A stretch of 64,000 nucleotides of DNA from Pandoraea iniqua. GTDB lineage: Bacteria; Pseudomonadota; Gammaproteobacteria; Burkholderiales; Burkholderiaceae. This document shows positions 46,391-54,727 of this stretch, one piece after another (within the stretch, counting starts at the first letter, position 1; every line of letters begins with the position of its first letter). A model generated the notes under the pieces. That model searched no databases. It had not been told where the DNA came from and saw only the letters and a program-made list of their open reading frames with translations. The stretch lies in the NCBI RefSeq assembly GCF_902459685.1, contig NZ_CABPSF010000005.1, positions 62,001-126,000 on the forward strand. The letters are read 5' to 3'. The position numbers and the translations under genes were made by a program.

Positions 46391-46397
46391 GCCCGGC

Positions 46398-47765
46398 ATG
46401 AACGCGCCCGATCCCCAGCTCGACTCTCTGAAGGTGCCGCCGCACTCCATCGAAGCGGAACAATCCGTGCTCGGTGGGTTGCTGCTCGATAACGGCGCCT
46501 GGGATCGCATCGGCGACTTTCTTTCCGAATGGGACTTCTACCGCTTTGACCACCGGCTGATTTATCAGCATATCGGCCGGCTCATCGCGAGCGATCGTCC
46601 TGCCGACGTGATTACCGTCTTTGAATCGCTCTCGAGCGCAGGCAAGGGCGAAGACGTGGGCGGTCTGGCTTACCTGAACGCCCTCGCGCAGAACACGCCG
46701 AGTGCGGCGAACATTCGCCGTTACGCCGAAATCGTGCGTGACCGTGCGGTGCTTCGCAAACTGGTGACGGTTGCCGACGAGATCGCGTCCGACGCTTTCA
46801 ATCCGCAAGGCAAGGAAGTGCGGCAGATGCTCGATGCGGCCGAGGCGAAGGTGTTCGCCATCGCCGAAGAAGGCTCGCGCAGTGCCACCGGCTTCCTCGA
46901 ACTGCAACCGCTGCTCACGCAAGTGGTGGAGCGCATCGACGAGTTGTACCACCGCGAAGGCGGCAGTGACATCACCGGCATTCCGACCGGTTTCGTCGAT
47001 CTCGATCGCATGACCTCGGGCTTCAACGGCGGCGATCTGATCATCGTGGCTGGCCGTCCGTCGATGGGTAAGACGACCTTCTCGATGAACATCGGCGAAC
47101 ATATCGCCGTGGAAGAAGGGCTGCCCGTCGCCGTGTTCTCGATGGAAATGCCGGGAACGCAGCTGGCCATGCGTATGTTGGGTTCGGTCGGACGCCTCGA
47201 TCAGCATCGTTTGCGTACCGGTAAGCTGGTCGATGAAGACTGGCCGAAGCTCACGCACGCGATGCAGAAGATGAACGAGACGCAGCTTTTCGTCGACGAG
47301 ACGCCTGCGCTCAACCCGATGGAACTGCGCGCACGTGCGCGTCGTCTGGCGCGTCAGTGCGGCAAGCTCGGGCTGATCATCATCGATTACTTGCAGCTCA
47401 TGAGCGGTTCGGGCAACGGTGAGAACCGGGCGACTGAAATTTCCGAAATTTCGCGTTCGCTCAAAGGCCTCGCCAAAGAACTGAACGTCCCCGTGATCGC
47501 GCTCTCGCAGCTCAACCGAAGTCTCGAACAACGCCCGAACAAGCGCCCGGTCATGTCCGACCTGCGTGAATCGGGCGCCATCGAACAGGATGCCGACATT
47601 ATCCTGTTCATCTATCGCGACGAAGTGTATAACCCCGATACGCCCGACAAGGGCACCGCCGAGATCATCATCGCCAAGCAGCGTAATGGTCCTATCGGTG
47701 CGGTTCGCCTGGCGTTCATCGGTGCGTACACCAAGTTCGACAATCTGGCCGGCCCCCAATACTGA
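46398..47765 (+). CDS. dnaB: Replicative DNA helicase DnaB
   Basis: The start at MNAPDPQLDSLKVPPHSIEA gives 455 residues, the family length. The N-terminal collar domain (about 15-120, EQSVLGGLLLDN) is followed by a linker and the RecA-like ATPase domain with Walker A GRPSMGKTTFSMN (about residue 220) and Walker B LIIIDYLQLM. The motif DLRESGAIEQDADII is characteristic of DnaB. The hexamer unwinds DNA at replication forks. No Shine-Dalgarno sequence precedes the ATG. Confidence 0.97.
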   Translation: MNAPDPQLDSLKVPPHSIEAEQSVLGGLLLDNGAWDRIGDFLSEWDFYRFDHRLIYQHIGRLIASDRPADVITVFESLSSAGKGEDVGGLAYLNALAQNTPSAANIRRYAEIVRDRAVLRKLVTVADEIASDAFNPQGKEVRQMLDAAEAKVFAIAEEGSRSATGFLELQPLLTQVVERIDELYHREGGSDITGIPTGFVDLDRMTSGFNGGDLIIVAGRPSMGKTTFSMNIGEHIAVEEGLPVAVFSMEMPGTQLAMRMLGSVGRLDQHRLRTGKLVDEDWPKLTHAMQKMNETQLFVDETPALNPMELRARARRLARQCGKLGLIIIDYLQLMSGSGNGENRATEISEISRSLKGLAKELNVPVIALSQLNRSLEQRPNKRPVMSDLRESGAIEQDADIILFIYRDEVYNPDTPDKGTAEIIIAKQRNGPIGAVRLAFIGAYTKFDNLAGPQY

Positions 47766-47790
47766 CGCGAAATTACTGCCTGTTTGAGAA

Positions 47791-47810
47791 GGCGTGCGGT
47801 GGCGCACGCC
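47791..47810. other. GC hairpin between dnaB and the phoU-like gene
   Basis: GGCGTGCG (47791-47798) pairs perfectly with CGCACGCC (47803-47810) around GTGG. No T-run follows, so it is either a weak terminator for dnaB or a regulatory structure. A TAGAAT (47821-47826) just downstream may be the -10 of the next gene. Confidence 0.5.
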
Positions 47811-47878
47811 CGCAACAGGGTAGAATGTGACGTTTTTGTGTCGACCAGTCCCCACTCAATACCCGGAGTTTCCCAATA

Positions 47879-48505
47879 ATGTTCGGTCGCTTCATGCCCA
47901 CCGAGGGCAAGTTCTTTGACCTGTTCAACCAGCACGCGGAGTGCATGATTGCCGGCAGCCGAGAGCTTGCCGCCATGCTCAACGACCTGCCGAACGCAGA
48001 GTCCCGTACCGTCGCCGTGCAGAACAGCGAGAAGAAGGCGGATCGCATCACGCACGAGACAATCGACCTGATGCACAAGACGTTCATCACGCCGTTTGAT
48101 CGTGATGAGATCCATAAGCTGATCAGTACCATGGACGACATCCTGGATCTGATGGAAGACGTGGCGACGGCCGTCTGGATGTACGACATCAAGAGCGTGC
48201 CCACCGAGGCACGTCAGCTCGGCGAGATCTGCGTGAAATGCTGCGAGCGCGTGCAAAGCGCCGTGGCATTGCTCAACGACATGGATCGTGCCCGCGACAT
48301 CCTGAAGTTGTGCGAAGAAATCGACGGTCTCGAATCGGAAGCCGACCGCCTGCTGCGTGGTTCGCTCTCGAAGCTGTTCCGCGAAGAAGCCGATGTGAAA
48401 GAGCTGATCAAGCAGAAGGCTGTGTCGGAATTGCTCGAGTCGGTGACCGACAAGTGCGAAGACGTTGCCAACATCATCGAAGGCATTGTGTTGGAAAACG
48501 CCTGA
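47879..48505 (+). CDS. PhoU-like Pit accessory protein (DUF47 family)
   Basis: This 208-residue all-helical protein belongs to the PhoU-like DUF47/TIGR00153 family. It contains SEKKADRITHETIDLMHKTF near residue 50 and ISTMDDILDLMEDVATAVWM, with acidic clusters that in PhoU relatives bind metal. It lies 13 bp before pit, the usual pairing, and probably modulates the Pit phosphate transporter from the cytoplasm. Confidence 0.93.
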   Translation: MFGRFMPTEGKFFDLFNQHAECMIAGSRELAAMLNDLPNAESRTVAVQNSEKKADRITHETIDLMHKTFITPFDRDEIHKLISTMDDILDLMEDVATAVWMYDIKSVPTEARQLGEICVKCCERVQSAVALLNDMDRARDILKLCEEIDGLESEADRLLRGSLSKLFREEADVKELIKQKAVSELLESVTDKCEDVANIIEGIVLENA

Positions 48506-48518
48506 GCGGAGACGATTG

Positions 48519-49529
48519 ATGGCAACGCTTCACATCAGCCTCTGGCTGGTCGGACTATTGGTCGCGCTGGCGCTTCTGTTCGACTTCATGAACGGCTTCC
48601 ACGACGCCGCTAACTCGATCGCTACGGTGGTCTCGACGGGCGTGTTGAAGCCGCATCAGGCGGTGGCTTTCGCCGCCATGTTCAACATCATCGCGCTGTT
48701 CGTCTTTCACCTGAAAGTCGCGGCGACGGTGGGTAAGGGCACGGTCCATCCGGAGATCGTCGATCACTATGTGATCTTCGGTGCACTGGTCGGGGCGATC
48801 GCCTGGAACATCATCACCTGGTACTACGGTATTCCGTCGAGCTCCTCCCACGCCCTGATCGGTGGTCTGGTCGGCGCGGCAGTGGCCAAGGCGGGCACCG
48901 GTTCGCTCGTCGCGAGCGGTCTGCTGCAAACGGTCGCGTTTATTTTCGTGTCGCCGCTGCTCGGCTTCGTGCTTGGCTCGTTCTTCATGCTGCTGGTGTC
49001 GTGGCTGTTCTTCCGAACGCCACCGGCACGGGTCGACCGCTGGTTCCGTCGCCTGCAACTGGTTTCGGCCGGTATGTATAGCCTCGGGCACGGCGGTAAC
49101 GATGCGCAGAAGACCATCGGCATTATCTGGATGCTGCTGATCGCTGCTGGCATGTGGCCGCAAGAAGCGGCTGAACCGCCCCTGTGGGTGATCGTCGGCT
49201 GCTATCTGGCCATCGGTCTGGGAACGATGTTCGGCGGCTGGCGTATCGTGCGCACGATGGGGCAGAAGATCACGAAGCTCAAACCGGTCGGCGGTTTCTG
49301 CGCCGAGACGGGCGGGGCGTTCACGCTGTTCTTCGCTTCGTGGCTCGGCGTGCCGGTCTCGACGACGCACACGATTACCGGCGCCATCGTCGGTGTCGGC
49401 GCCACGCGTAAGCTCTCGGCCGTGCGCTGGGGGGTGGCAGGTAACATCGTGTGGGCTTGGGTGCTTACCATTCCGGCGTCGGCATTCATTGCCGCCATCG
49501 CTTGGTGGGTCGGCAAGCAGATCCTGTAA
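48519..49529 (+). CDS. pit: Low-affinity inorganic phosphate transporter Pit
   Basis: The ATG at 48519 gives 336 residues with about ten transmembrane segments. The two inverted PiT repeats are marked by FDFMNGFHDAANSIATVVS (about residue 21-39) and SLGHGGNDAQKTIGIIWML, plus TGGAFTLFFASWLGVPVSTT. It imports divalent metal-phosphate complexes with protons through the inner membrane. The 336-residue size is that of the short bacterial PiT class paired with DUF47 proteins. Confidence 0.95.
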   Translation: MATLHISLWLVGLLVALALLFDFMNGFHDAANSIATVVSTGVLKPHQAVAFAAMFNIIALFVFHLKVAATVGKGTVHPEIVDHYVIFGALVGAIAWNIITWYYGIPSSSSHALIGGLVGAAVAKAGTGSLVASGLLQTVAFIFVSPLLGFVLGSFFMLLVSWLFFRTPPARVDRWFRRLQLVSAGMYSLGHGGNDAQKTIGIIWMLLIAAGMWPQEAAEPPLWVIVGCYLAIGLGTMFGGWRIVRTMGQKITKLKPVGGFCAETGGAFTLFFASWLGVPVSTTHTITGAIVGVGATRKLSAVRWGVAGNIVWAWVLTIPASAFIAAIAWWVGKQIL

Positions 49530-49547
49530 GCGCGGTGACTGCAAAAC

Positions 49548-49573
49548 AAAAAAGCGGCTTCGGCCGCTTTTTT
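49548..49573. terminator. Bidirectional terminator after pit
   Basis: AAAAAAGCGGC (49548-49558) pairs with GCCGCTTTTTT (49563-49573) around a TTCG tetraloop. The A- and T-tracts make it functional on both strands. Confidence 0.95.
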
Positions 49574-49652
49574 GTTGCCTGTCGTCTGCTGCGTGGGCGG
49601 CATTGCGATGACCTATCGGCATCATCGCGACAATCAATTTCAATAGCTAATT

Positions 49653-49671
49653 GCAATTGATTATCATTTGT
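49653..49671 (+). promoter_or_regulatory. Fur-box-like sequence upstream of a small ORF
   Basis: GCAATTGATTATCATTTGT matches 12 of 19 positions of the Fur consensus, including GAT-ATCATT. It lies in an A/T-rich patch 36 bp before the small ORF. The repeated AATTGCA around it (49649-49655, 49683-49689) adds to the operator-like look. Confidence 0.45.
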
Positions 49672-49706
49672 CCATAGCGTTTAATTGCATGGCAAAGGAG
49701 GCCAAC

Positions 49707-49814
49707 ATGACCACGATGATCCAACGTTCGCTGCGTATTCGCCCGCTGGCCACCTTGATGGGTGTCGCCATCAACGTCGGTGGTGCTGCAACGCTGCTTG
49801 CGCATTTGCACTGA
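49707..49814 (+). CDS. Small hydrophobic protein, 35 residues
   Basis: The frame reads MTTMIQRSLRIRPLATLMGV and continues to a TGA at 49812-49814. It is preceded by a near-perfect AAAGGAGG site ending 6 bp before the ATG. The N-terminus is basic and residues 14-33 form one hydrophobic stretch, which suggests a small membrane peptide. A Fur-like box lies upstream. I know no named homologue. It stands alone between pit (plus) and the NlpC gene (minus). Confidence 0.65.
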   Translation: MTTMIQRSLRIRPLATLMGVAINVGGAATLLAHLH

Positions 49815-49865
49815 TCTGGCAAGACAAGGCCGAACGGGGTGCAATACCTCGTCGGCCAGACGTCG

Positions 49866-50747
49866 TTACATCGAGCTGTTGGCGAAACGGGCGATGGGAT
49901 CGTCGTCCTGAGCGGGCGGCGTGGCCAGATTGGCCGTGCGGTTCGGTGGAGTCGTTTGTGGCGCCGCCTGCGGAGCCACTTGCGGTGTATCGAGCGGCGA
50001 GGGTGTCGCTGAAGTCAGCGGCCGGTTCGGTGCGGTATTCATCGGCACAGCGGGCAAGGGTGCGGCTGCTGGGGCCGGGGCCTGCGCTGCCACCGTATCC
50101 GGTGCGGTACGGTTCACGTAAGTCGTATTGCCTGCGGGCGCCTTGTTGGCCGCCACACGCCGGACACCATCGATACGGCGTGCCCAGTACGGGATATGCA
50201 GGCTTTCCAGCCGTACCGTCCCGCCGGTATTCGGCGCGTGCACGAATTTCCCCTGACCGACATAGATACCCACGTGCGAGTGGGCACGTCCCGTCGTATT
50301 GAAGAAAATGAGGTCGCCGGAGGCGAGGTCGTCGCGTTCGAGCGGCGTACCGATGCTGCTCATGTCTGCGGTCGTGCGCGGCAGATTCACGCCGGCCGCA
50401 CGCGCGACGACATAGCGAACCAGACCGCTGCAATCGAAACCAGAATCTGGGGTATTGCCGCCGTAACGGTAAGGAATGCCGACGAGACTCATCGCCTCGA
50501 TCGTGATTTCTTCCTGCCCGGCGCTACGCTCGGGGCCCATCGTGCGGTTGCCGTAGTTCGCGTTGCTGCCTTGGCGAACATTGGGACCGGAGGAGCAGGC
50601 GGCGACCAGTACGGTCACGGCCAGCGCGGCGACGCAACGTCCCGACAGCCACGCCAGTGACGGCAGCGTAGGCACACGCGGCAATGACGGATGTGCCGGG
50701 TGTGCGGCGGTGGCGCGATGAGTGCGGAAGGGGCGCTGGATTCGCAT
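49866..50747 (-). CDS. NlpC/P60-family lipoprotein endopeptidase
   Basis: This 293-residue protein has a long basic N-region and a lipobox VAAC at about residue 48-51, so it is a predicted lipoprotein. The NlpC/P60 domain (about 80-195) shows the catalytic Cys in GFDCSGLVRYV, His in HSHVGIYVG and the third catalytic position near FVHAP. Such enzymes cut peptide cross-bridges in murein. The last 85 residues are Pro/Ala/Thr-rich and probably disordered. The start is uncertain because no strong ribosome-binding site is seen and the N-region is unusually long. Confidence 0.9.
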   Translation of the reverse strand: MRIQRPFRTHRATAAHPAHPSLPRVPTLPSLAWLSGRCVAALAVTVLVAACSSGPNVRQGSNANYGNRTMGPERSAGQEEITIEAMSLVGIPYRYGGNTPDSGFDCSGLVRYVVARAAGVNLPRTTADMSSIGTPLERDDLASGDLIFFNTTGRAHSHVGIYVGQGKFVHAPNTGGTVRLESLHIPYWARRIDGVRRVAANKAPAGNTTYVNRTAPDTVAAQAPAPAAAPLPAVPMNTAPNRPLTSATPSPLDTPQVAPQAAPQTTPPNRTANLATPPAQDDDPIARFANSSM

Positions 50748-50925
50748 GCGCCGAGTTTACGACGCTTACCGGGCGAATGCATCGCATAAGTGCCGAAATC
50801 CGGACTTTTTGTGGCGTCGAGGTCACAAAACAGGCAATTCCCGGGCGATTTTGTCAGCGCAACGTCATGAATGCTGCGTTTGGACTGCGAGACGACGGGG
50901 CCTTCGACAATTTTTCAGTGCCCAT

Positions 50926-50950
50926 AAAAAACGGCGCCCGAAGGCGCCGT
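50926..50950 (-). terminator. Terminator of phoH
   Basis: ACGGCGCC (50931-50938) pairs with 50943-50950 around CGAA, followed on the minus strand by a T6 run. It lies 28 bp past the phoH stop. Confidence 0.92.
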
Positions 50951-50978
50951 CATCGCTGCGAGTGAAGCTTCGCCAGCG

Positions 50979-52718
50979 TTACAGAATTTCCGCTGCGTAA
51001 TCGGCCAGACGCGAACGCTCACCGCGAGCGAGCGTCACGTGACCGCTGTGACCCCAGCCCTTGAAGCGGTCCACGACGTAGGTCAGACCGGAGCTGCCTT
51101 CGGTCAGGTACGGCGTGTCGATCTGTGCGATGTTGCCCAGACAGATCAGCTTGGTGCCGGGACCCGCGCGCGTCACAAGCGTCTTCATCTGCTTGGGCGT
51201 CAGGTTCTGCGCCTCGTCGATGATGACGAACTTGTTCACGAACGTGCGGCCGCGCATGAAGTTCATGCTCTTGACCTTGAGTCGCGAGCGAATCAGTTCC
51301 TGCGTGGCTGCGCGGCCCCATTCACCGGCGGAGTCGTCGGTCTTTTGCAGCACTTCGAGGTTGTCGTCGAATGCGCCCATCCACGGTTGCATCTTCTCTT
51401 CCTCGGTACCCGGCAGGAAGCCGATATCTTCACCGACGGGCACGGTTGCGCGCGTGATGATGATCTCGTTGTAGCGCTTCTCGTCGAGTGTCTGCGCCAG
51501 ACCGGCGGCGAGCGCCAGCAGCGTTTTGCCGGTGCCTGCCTGACCCAGCAGCGTGATGAAGTCGATTTCCGGATTCATCAGCAGGTTCAGCGCAAAGTTC
51601 TGCTCGCGGTTGCGCGCCGTGATACCCCACACGTTGTTCTTGTGGTGGCCGTAGTCGCGCAGCGTCTGCAACAACGCCGTCTTGCCGTTGATCTCGCGCA
51701 CCTGAGCGTAGAACGGCGCTTCGCCGTTATTCGTCTCGAGATACACGAACTGGTTGATGAGGAAGCTCGTGCACGACGGCCCGGTGATGCGATAGAACGT
51801 GGTGCCGGTGCGGTTGTCCTGCCAGCTTTCCATGCCCTTGCCGTGCTTCGTCCAGAAGTCCGGCGGCAGGGACATCACGCCCGAGTAGAGCAGATCGCTG
51901 TCCTCGAGCACCTTGTCGTTGAAGTAGTCCTCCGCCGGCAGACCGAGCGCATGCGCCTTGACGCGCATGTTGATGTCTTTCGACACCAGCACGACCTGAC
52001 GATCGCGGAACTTGTCCTGCAAGGCACGTACGACGCCCAGAATCTGGTTGTCGGCCTTGCCCTGCGGCAGCCCTTCGAGCGGCGGCGGTTCGGGCAGGTC
52101 GGTCTGGAAGTACAGGCGGCCGGTGGCGTCCTTGTTGCCAAGGCGCGAGAGCGGAATGCCCTCGGACATCGACTTCGTGCCGCTCTCGGCGACCAGCCCG
52201 TCGAGCGTGCGGCTGACCTGACGCGCATTGCGCGCCACTTCCGACATGCCCTTCTTGTGATTGTCGAGCTCTTCCAACGTCATCATCGGCAGATAGACGT
52301 CGTGCTCTTCAAAGCGGAACAGGCTGCTCGGGTCGTGCATGAGCACATTCGTGTCGAGCACGAAGAGCTTGGCCGGTTCCTGATCTTTCACGCGCGCGCG
52401 TTTGGTGCCGTTGGTCGGCGCGGGCGCCTTCACCGCCTTGAGCGGCGTATTCGCGCCTGACGGGTCGGCCACAGGTGCCGAACGCGGCGAGCGTGCAACA
52501 GCGGGTGGCGACTGAGGTGCAGTCTGCGCCACGGGTGACGTCGTGGGGACGACCTTCAATTCGGCCGTACCAGCCGCACCAGACGATTCGCCCAGTGCAT
52601 GTTGTTCAGACGAGGGGATCGGTTTCTTGGCCTCCGTGCGCGAAGGTTTGAGGCGAGTGGGGAATTGTTCCGGGGCAAGCAGCGTGCCCGGTTTGGTCGG
52701 CGCCGATGGCAATGGCAT
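50979..52718 (-). CDS. PIN-PhoH fusion protein (PhoH2/YlaK type ATPase)
   Basis: The ATG at 52718 gives 579 residues; a TTG five codons upstream is an alternative. After a disordered Pro/Ala/Ser-rich stretch of about 120 residues comes a PIN nuclease-like domain (KLFVLDTNVLMHDPSSLFRF, with acidic LEELDNHKKG). The PhoH ATPase domain follows with Walker A LGQAGTGKTLLALAAGL and Walker B FVIIDEAQNLTPKQMKTLV. Members of this class act as RNA helicase/RNase. It is monocistronic between two terminators. Confidence 0.92.
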   Translation of the reverse strand: MPLPSAPTKPGTLLAPEQFPTRLKPSRTEAKKPIPSSEQHALGESSGAAGTAELKVVPTTSPVAQTAPQSPPAVARSPRSAPVADPSGANTPLKAVKAPAPTNGTKRARVKDQEPAKLFVLDTNVLMHDPSSLFRFEEHDVYLPMMTLEELDNHKKGMSEVARNARQVSRTLDGLVAESGTKSMSEGIPLSRLGNKDATGRLYFQTDLPEPPPLEGLPQGKADNQILGVVRALQDKFRDRQVVLVSKDINMRVKAHALGLPAEDYFNDKVLEDSDLLYSGVMSLPPDFWTKHGKGMESWQDNRTGTTFYRITGPSCTSFLINQFVYLETNNGEAPFYAQVREINGKTALLQTLRDYGHHKNNVWGITARNREQNFALNLLMNPEIDFITLLGQAGTGKTLLALAAGLAQTLDEKRYNEIIITRATVPVGEDIGFLPGTEEEKMQPWMGAFDDNLEVLQKTDDSAGEWGRAATQELIRSRLKVKSMNFMRGRTFVNKFVIIDEAQNLTPKQMKTLVTRAGPGTKLICLGNIAQIDTPYLTEGSSGLTYVVDRFKGWGHSGHVTLARGERSRLADYAAEIL

Positions 52719-52788
52719 AGATTTCCCGTTCAAGAAAACACAACACTACTCGGCCGGGACAGACCGCAATACATCACATCCCGGCAAC

Positions 52789-52827
52789 AAAAAAGCCGCC
52801 TGCCCGGACGCACCGGAGAGGCGGCTT
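52789..52827 (-). terminator. Terminator downstream of bcp
   Basis: AAGCCGCCT (52793-52801) pairs with AGGCGGCTT (52819-52827); the loop contains a second small stem CCGG/CCGG. A T6 run follows on the minus strand. It lies about 280 bp past bcp and upstream of phoH. Confidence 0.85.
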
Positions 52828-53031
52828 GGCTGAAGGCGCCGCCGTGGCAACGCCTGCAATAGTCTCGTTCAATGCGCTTGATCATTACGACCGACTATAA
52901 CGTCTCTGACGGTGCTTGTATAGCGTCGAATCACCTGACTGGCGGCGCCGTCGGCGCTTTGGCAACACGTGCGTGAATAGCGCTCGGACGCTGACGCTCA
53001 GGTCGGCCGGACGCCGCCCGGCACCGCTTCA

Positions 53032-53064
53032 TCAACGCTTAGCTAACGCTTAGTCAACGCTGCA
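53032..53064. repeat. 11-bp tandem repeat, three units
   Basis: TCAACGCTTAG, CTAACGCTTAG and TCAACGCTGCA follow one another directly, just downstream of bcp. Confidence 0.75.
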
Positions 53065-53106
53065 TCAGCGCCGCATCGTCACTGCGCCGATGCGCCTTTT
53101 TCGCCC

Positions 53107-53568
53107 TCAGAGCGCCTTGACGGCAGCAAGCACGTCGCTGACGTGGTCCGGCACGCGCACGCCACGCCATTCCAGACGCAGCACGCCCTTTTCGTCGATC
53201 ACGAACGTACTGCGCTCGATCCCCATATGTTCTTTGCCATACAGTTTTTTCAGCTTGATGACACCGAACAGCTTGCACACCGCTTCGTCGCCGTCGGAGA
53301 TCAGCGGGAAGGGCAGTTCGAGCTTGCGCTGGAAGTTTTCATGCGAGCGCAGGCTGTCGCGCGACACGCCGACGATCTGCGCGCCGGCTGCCTGAAACTC
53401 GGCATAGCTATCGCGAAAGTTCATGCCCTCGGTGGTGCAGCCGGGCGTGTTGTCCTTCGGATAGAAATAGATCACCACTTTCTGGCCACGGTGGGCCTTG
53501 AGCGAGAAGTCGCCGCCCGTGGCCGGTGCGGTGAAGTCAGGCACGAGAGTGTCGATGGCTACCGTCAC
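53107..53568 (-). CDS. bcp: Bcp/PrxQ-type thiol peroxidase
   Basis: The best start is GTG at 53568, preceded by AAGGAG, giving 153 residues. The peroxiredoxin core YFYPKDNTPGCTTEGMNFRD contains the peroxidatic Cys44. The usual PrxQ resolving Cys five residues later is replaced by Met49; the only other cysteine is Cys98 (DEAVCKLFG). It reduces hydrogen and organic peroxides. It follows arnD by 76 bp on the same strand and may be co-transcribed with it. Confidence 0.93.
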   Translation of the reverse strand: MTVAIDTLVPDFTAPATGGDFSLKAHRGQKVVIYFYPKDNTPGCTTEGMNFRDSYAEFQAAGAQIVGVSRDSLRSHENFQRKLELPFPLISDGDEAVCKLFGVIKLKKLYGKEHMGIERSTFVIDEKGVLRLEWRGVRVPDHVSDVLAAVKAL

Positions 53569-53644
53569 GTTGGTCTCCTTGGGGTGGCCGTTCAAGGCCG
53601 GAAATGTGAATCTGGGGAATCTGGGGGATCGGTAGAAAGCAGGT

Positions 53645-54550
53645 TCAGGCGGCGGCCCGGCCCTCGAGAATCAAGTCGCCCGAGCGGCCCTGAACTTCGC
53701 CCCACACTACCGGGTGTGCCGGCAGGCTGGCGAGATCGAGCGTCTCGTAGTACTGACCCATGGTCACCAGATCATGCCCCTGACGACGCCATCCGGCCAG
53801 CACTTGCCGGAACAGTGGGGCAAGCTTCTGGCCCTCAAGTTCCGCGTGCAGCGTGAACACGTGATCTTGCGCCGGATCGCGGGTGAGGGCAAGCAGGTGT
53901 TCGGCCACGGCATTGGCGTCGCGGTCGTCGACGCCGAGCAGTTCGTCGACCGTCGGCAGCGTCGTGGGCATCTGCACGTGGTTCAGGCGCACGCCGTCGA
54001 CGATCGGATAATGCGGGGCATTGCCGCGCCCGTCGGACGAATATTTCATGCCCCACGCATCGATCTGGCGGAACGCGTGGCTGTTCATTTGCCAGCCCGC
54101 CGCGCCGTGCGTCACCGGCGGCGCACCGAAGATCTGCCCGAAGCGGGCGTAGGCTTGCGACATCTGGCGTTGCGTCCAATCGGCATCGCGCCCACGCACA
54201 TTGTCTTGCCAGTACGTGTGGTCCCACGTGTGAATGCCGGTCTCGTGGCCGGCGGTCTGCACGGTGCGCATGACGTCGGCCGCGCGCAGGCCGATATCGG
54301 GCCCGGGCAGCAGCGTGCCGTACATCAGCGTCTTAAAGCCGTAATGCTCGACCACCGACGTGCGCGAAACCTTCTTCAGAAAGCCGGGACGGAAGACACG
54401 CTTGAGCGCCCAGCCAGTATGGTCCGGGCCGAGGCTGAACAGGAAAGTGGCCTGCGCCTGATGCTCTGCCAGCGCGGCAAGCAGGTTGGGCACGCCTTCG
54501 CGGGTGCCGCGCAGGGTGTCGACGTCGATCTTCAGGACAATCTTGGCCAT
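53645..54550 (-). CDS. arnD: 4-deoxy-4-formamido-L-arabinose-phosphoundecaprenol deformylase ArnD
   Basis: The ATG at 54550 follows GAGG and gives 301 residues. It is a NodB-like polysaccharide deacetylase with the first metal motif KIDVDTLRGTREGVPNLL and the second HETGIHTWDHTYWQD, both characteristic of ArnD. It removes the formyl group from undecaprenyl-phosphate-Ara4FN at the cytoplasmic face of the inner membrane. A terminator-like hairpin separates it from the rest of the arn operon, so it may have its own promoter in the 177-bp gap. Confidence 0.95.
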   Translation of the reverse strand: MAKIVLKIDVDTLRGTREGVPNLLAALAEHQAQATFLFSLGPDHTGWALKRVFRPGFLKKVSRTSVVEHYGFKTLMYGTLLPGPDIGLRAADVMRTVQTAGHETGIHTWDHTYWQDNVRGRDADWTQRQMSQAYARFGQIFGAPPVTHGAAGWQMNSHAFRQIDAWGMKYSSDGRGNAPHYPIVDGVRLNHVQMPTTLPTVDELLGVDDRDANAVAEHLLALTRDPAQDHVFTLHAELEGQKLAPLFRQVLAGWRRQGHDLVTMGQYYETLDLASLPAHPVVWGEVQGRSGDLILEGRAAA

Positions 54551-54639
54551 GGCCGTCCTCGTATGGGGCATCGTGGCACGCCGGGTGCCCGATGTTGCGG
54601 ATGCCGCAAAAACATCAGATGCGCGGGAAATACCGAGTC

Positions 54640-54673
54640 AAAAACGCCCGATGCGCCAGGGGCGCACCGGGCG
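54640..54673 (-). terminator. Terminator between the arn operon and arnD
   Basis: A 13-bp inverted repeat with one mismatch (54645-54657 with 54661-54673, 3-nt loop) is followed by TTTTT on the minus strand. It lies 54 bp past the decarboxylase stop. Confidence 0.85.
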
Positions 54674-54727
54674 TGCAGTGCGATTCGTGCAACGAGACCC
54701 GCCACCGTGGGGGAGCGGGTCTGAGGC

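Larger units (their letters stand above)
46072..46397. other. Intergenic region rplI-dnaB (326 bp)
   Basis: The stretch holds the rplI terminator at its left end, about 180 bp in which I see nothing recognisable, a near-perfect hairpin at 46317-46346 and a -10 box (46385-46390) next to the dnaB start. An open frame runs from 46278 into dnaB but has no homology-like features before residue 41. Confidence 0.7.
52719..53106. other. Intergenic region phoH-bcp (388 bp)
   Basis: It holds a minus-strand terminator (52789-52827), then about 200 bp including a relatively A/T-rich patch (52880-52930) that probably contains the phoH promoter, and a three-copy 11-bp repeat at 53032-53064. No gene-like frame is supported. 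Confidence 0.7.
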
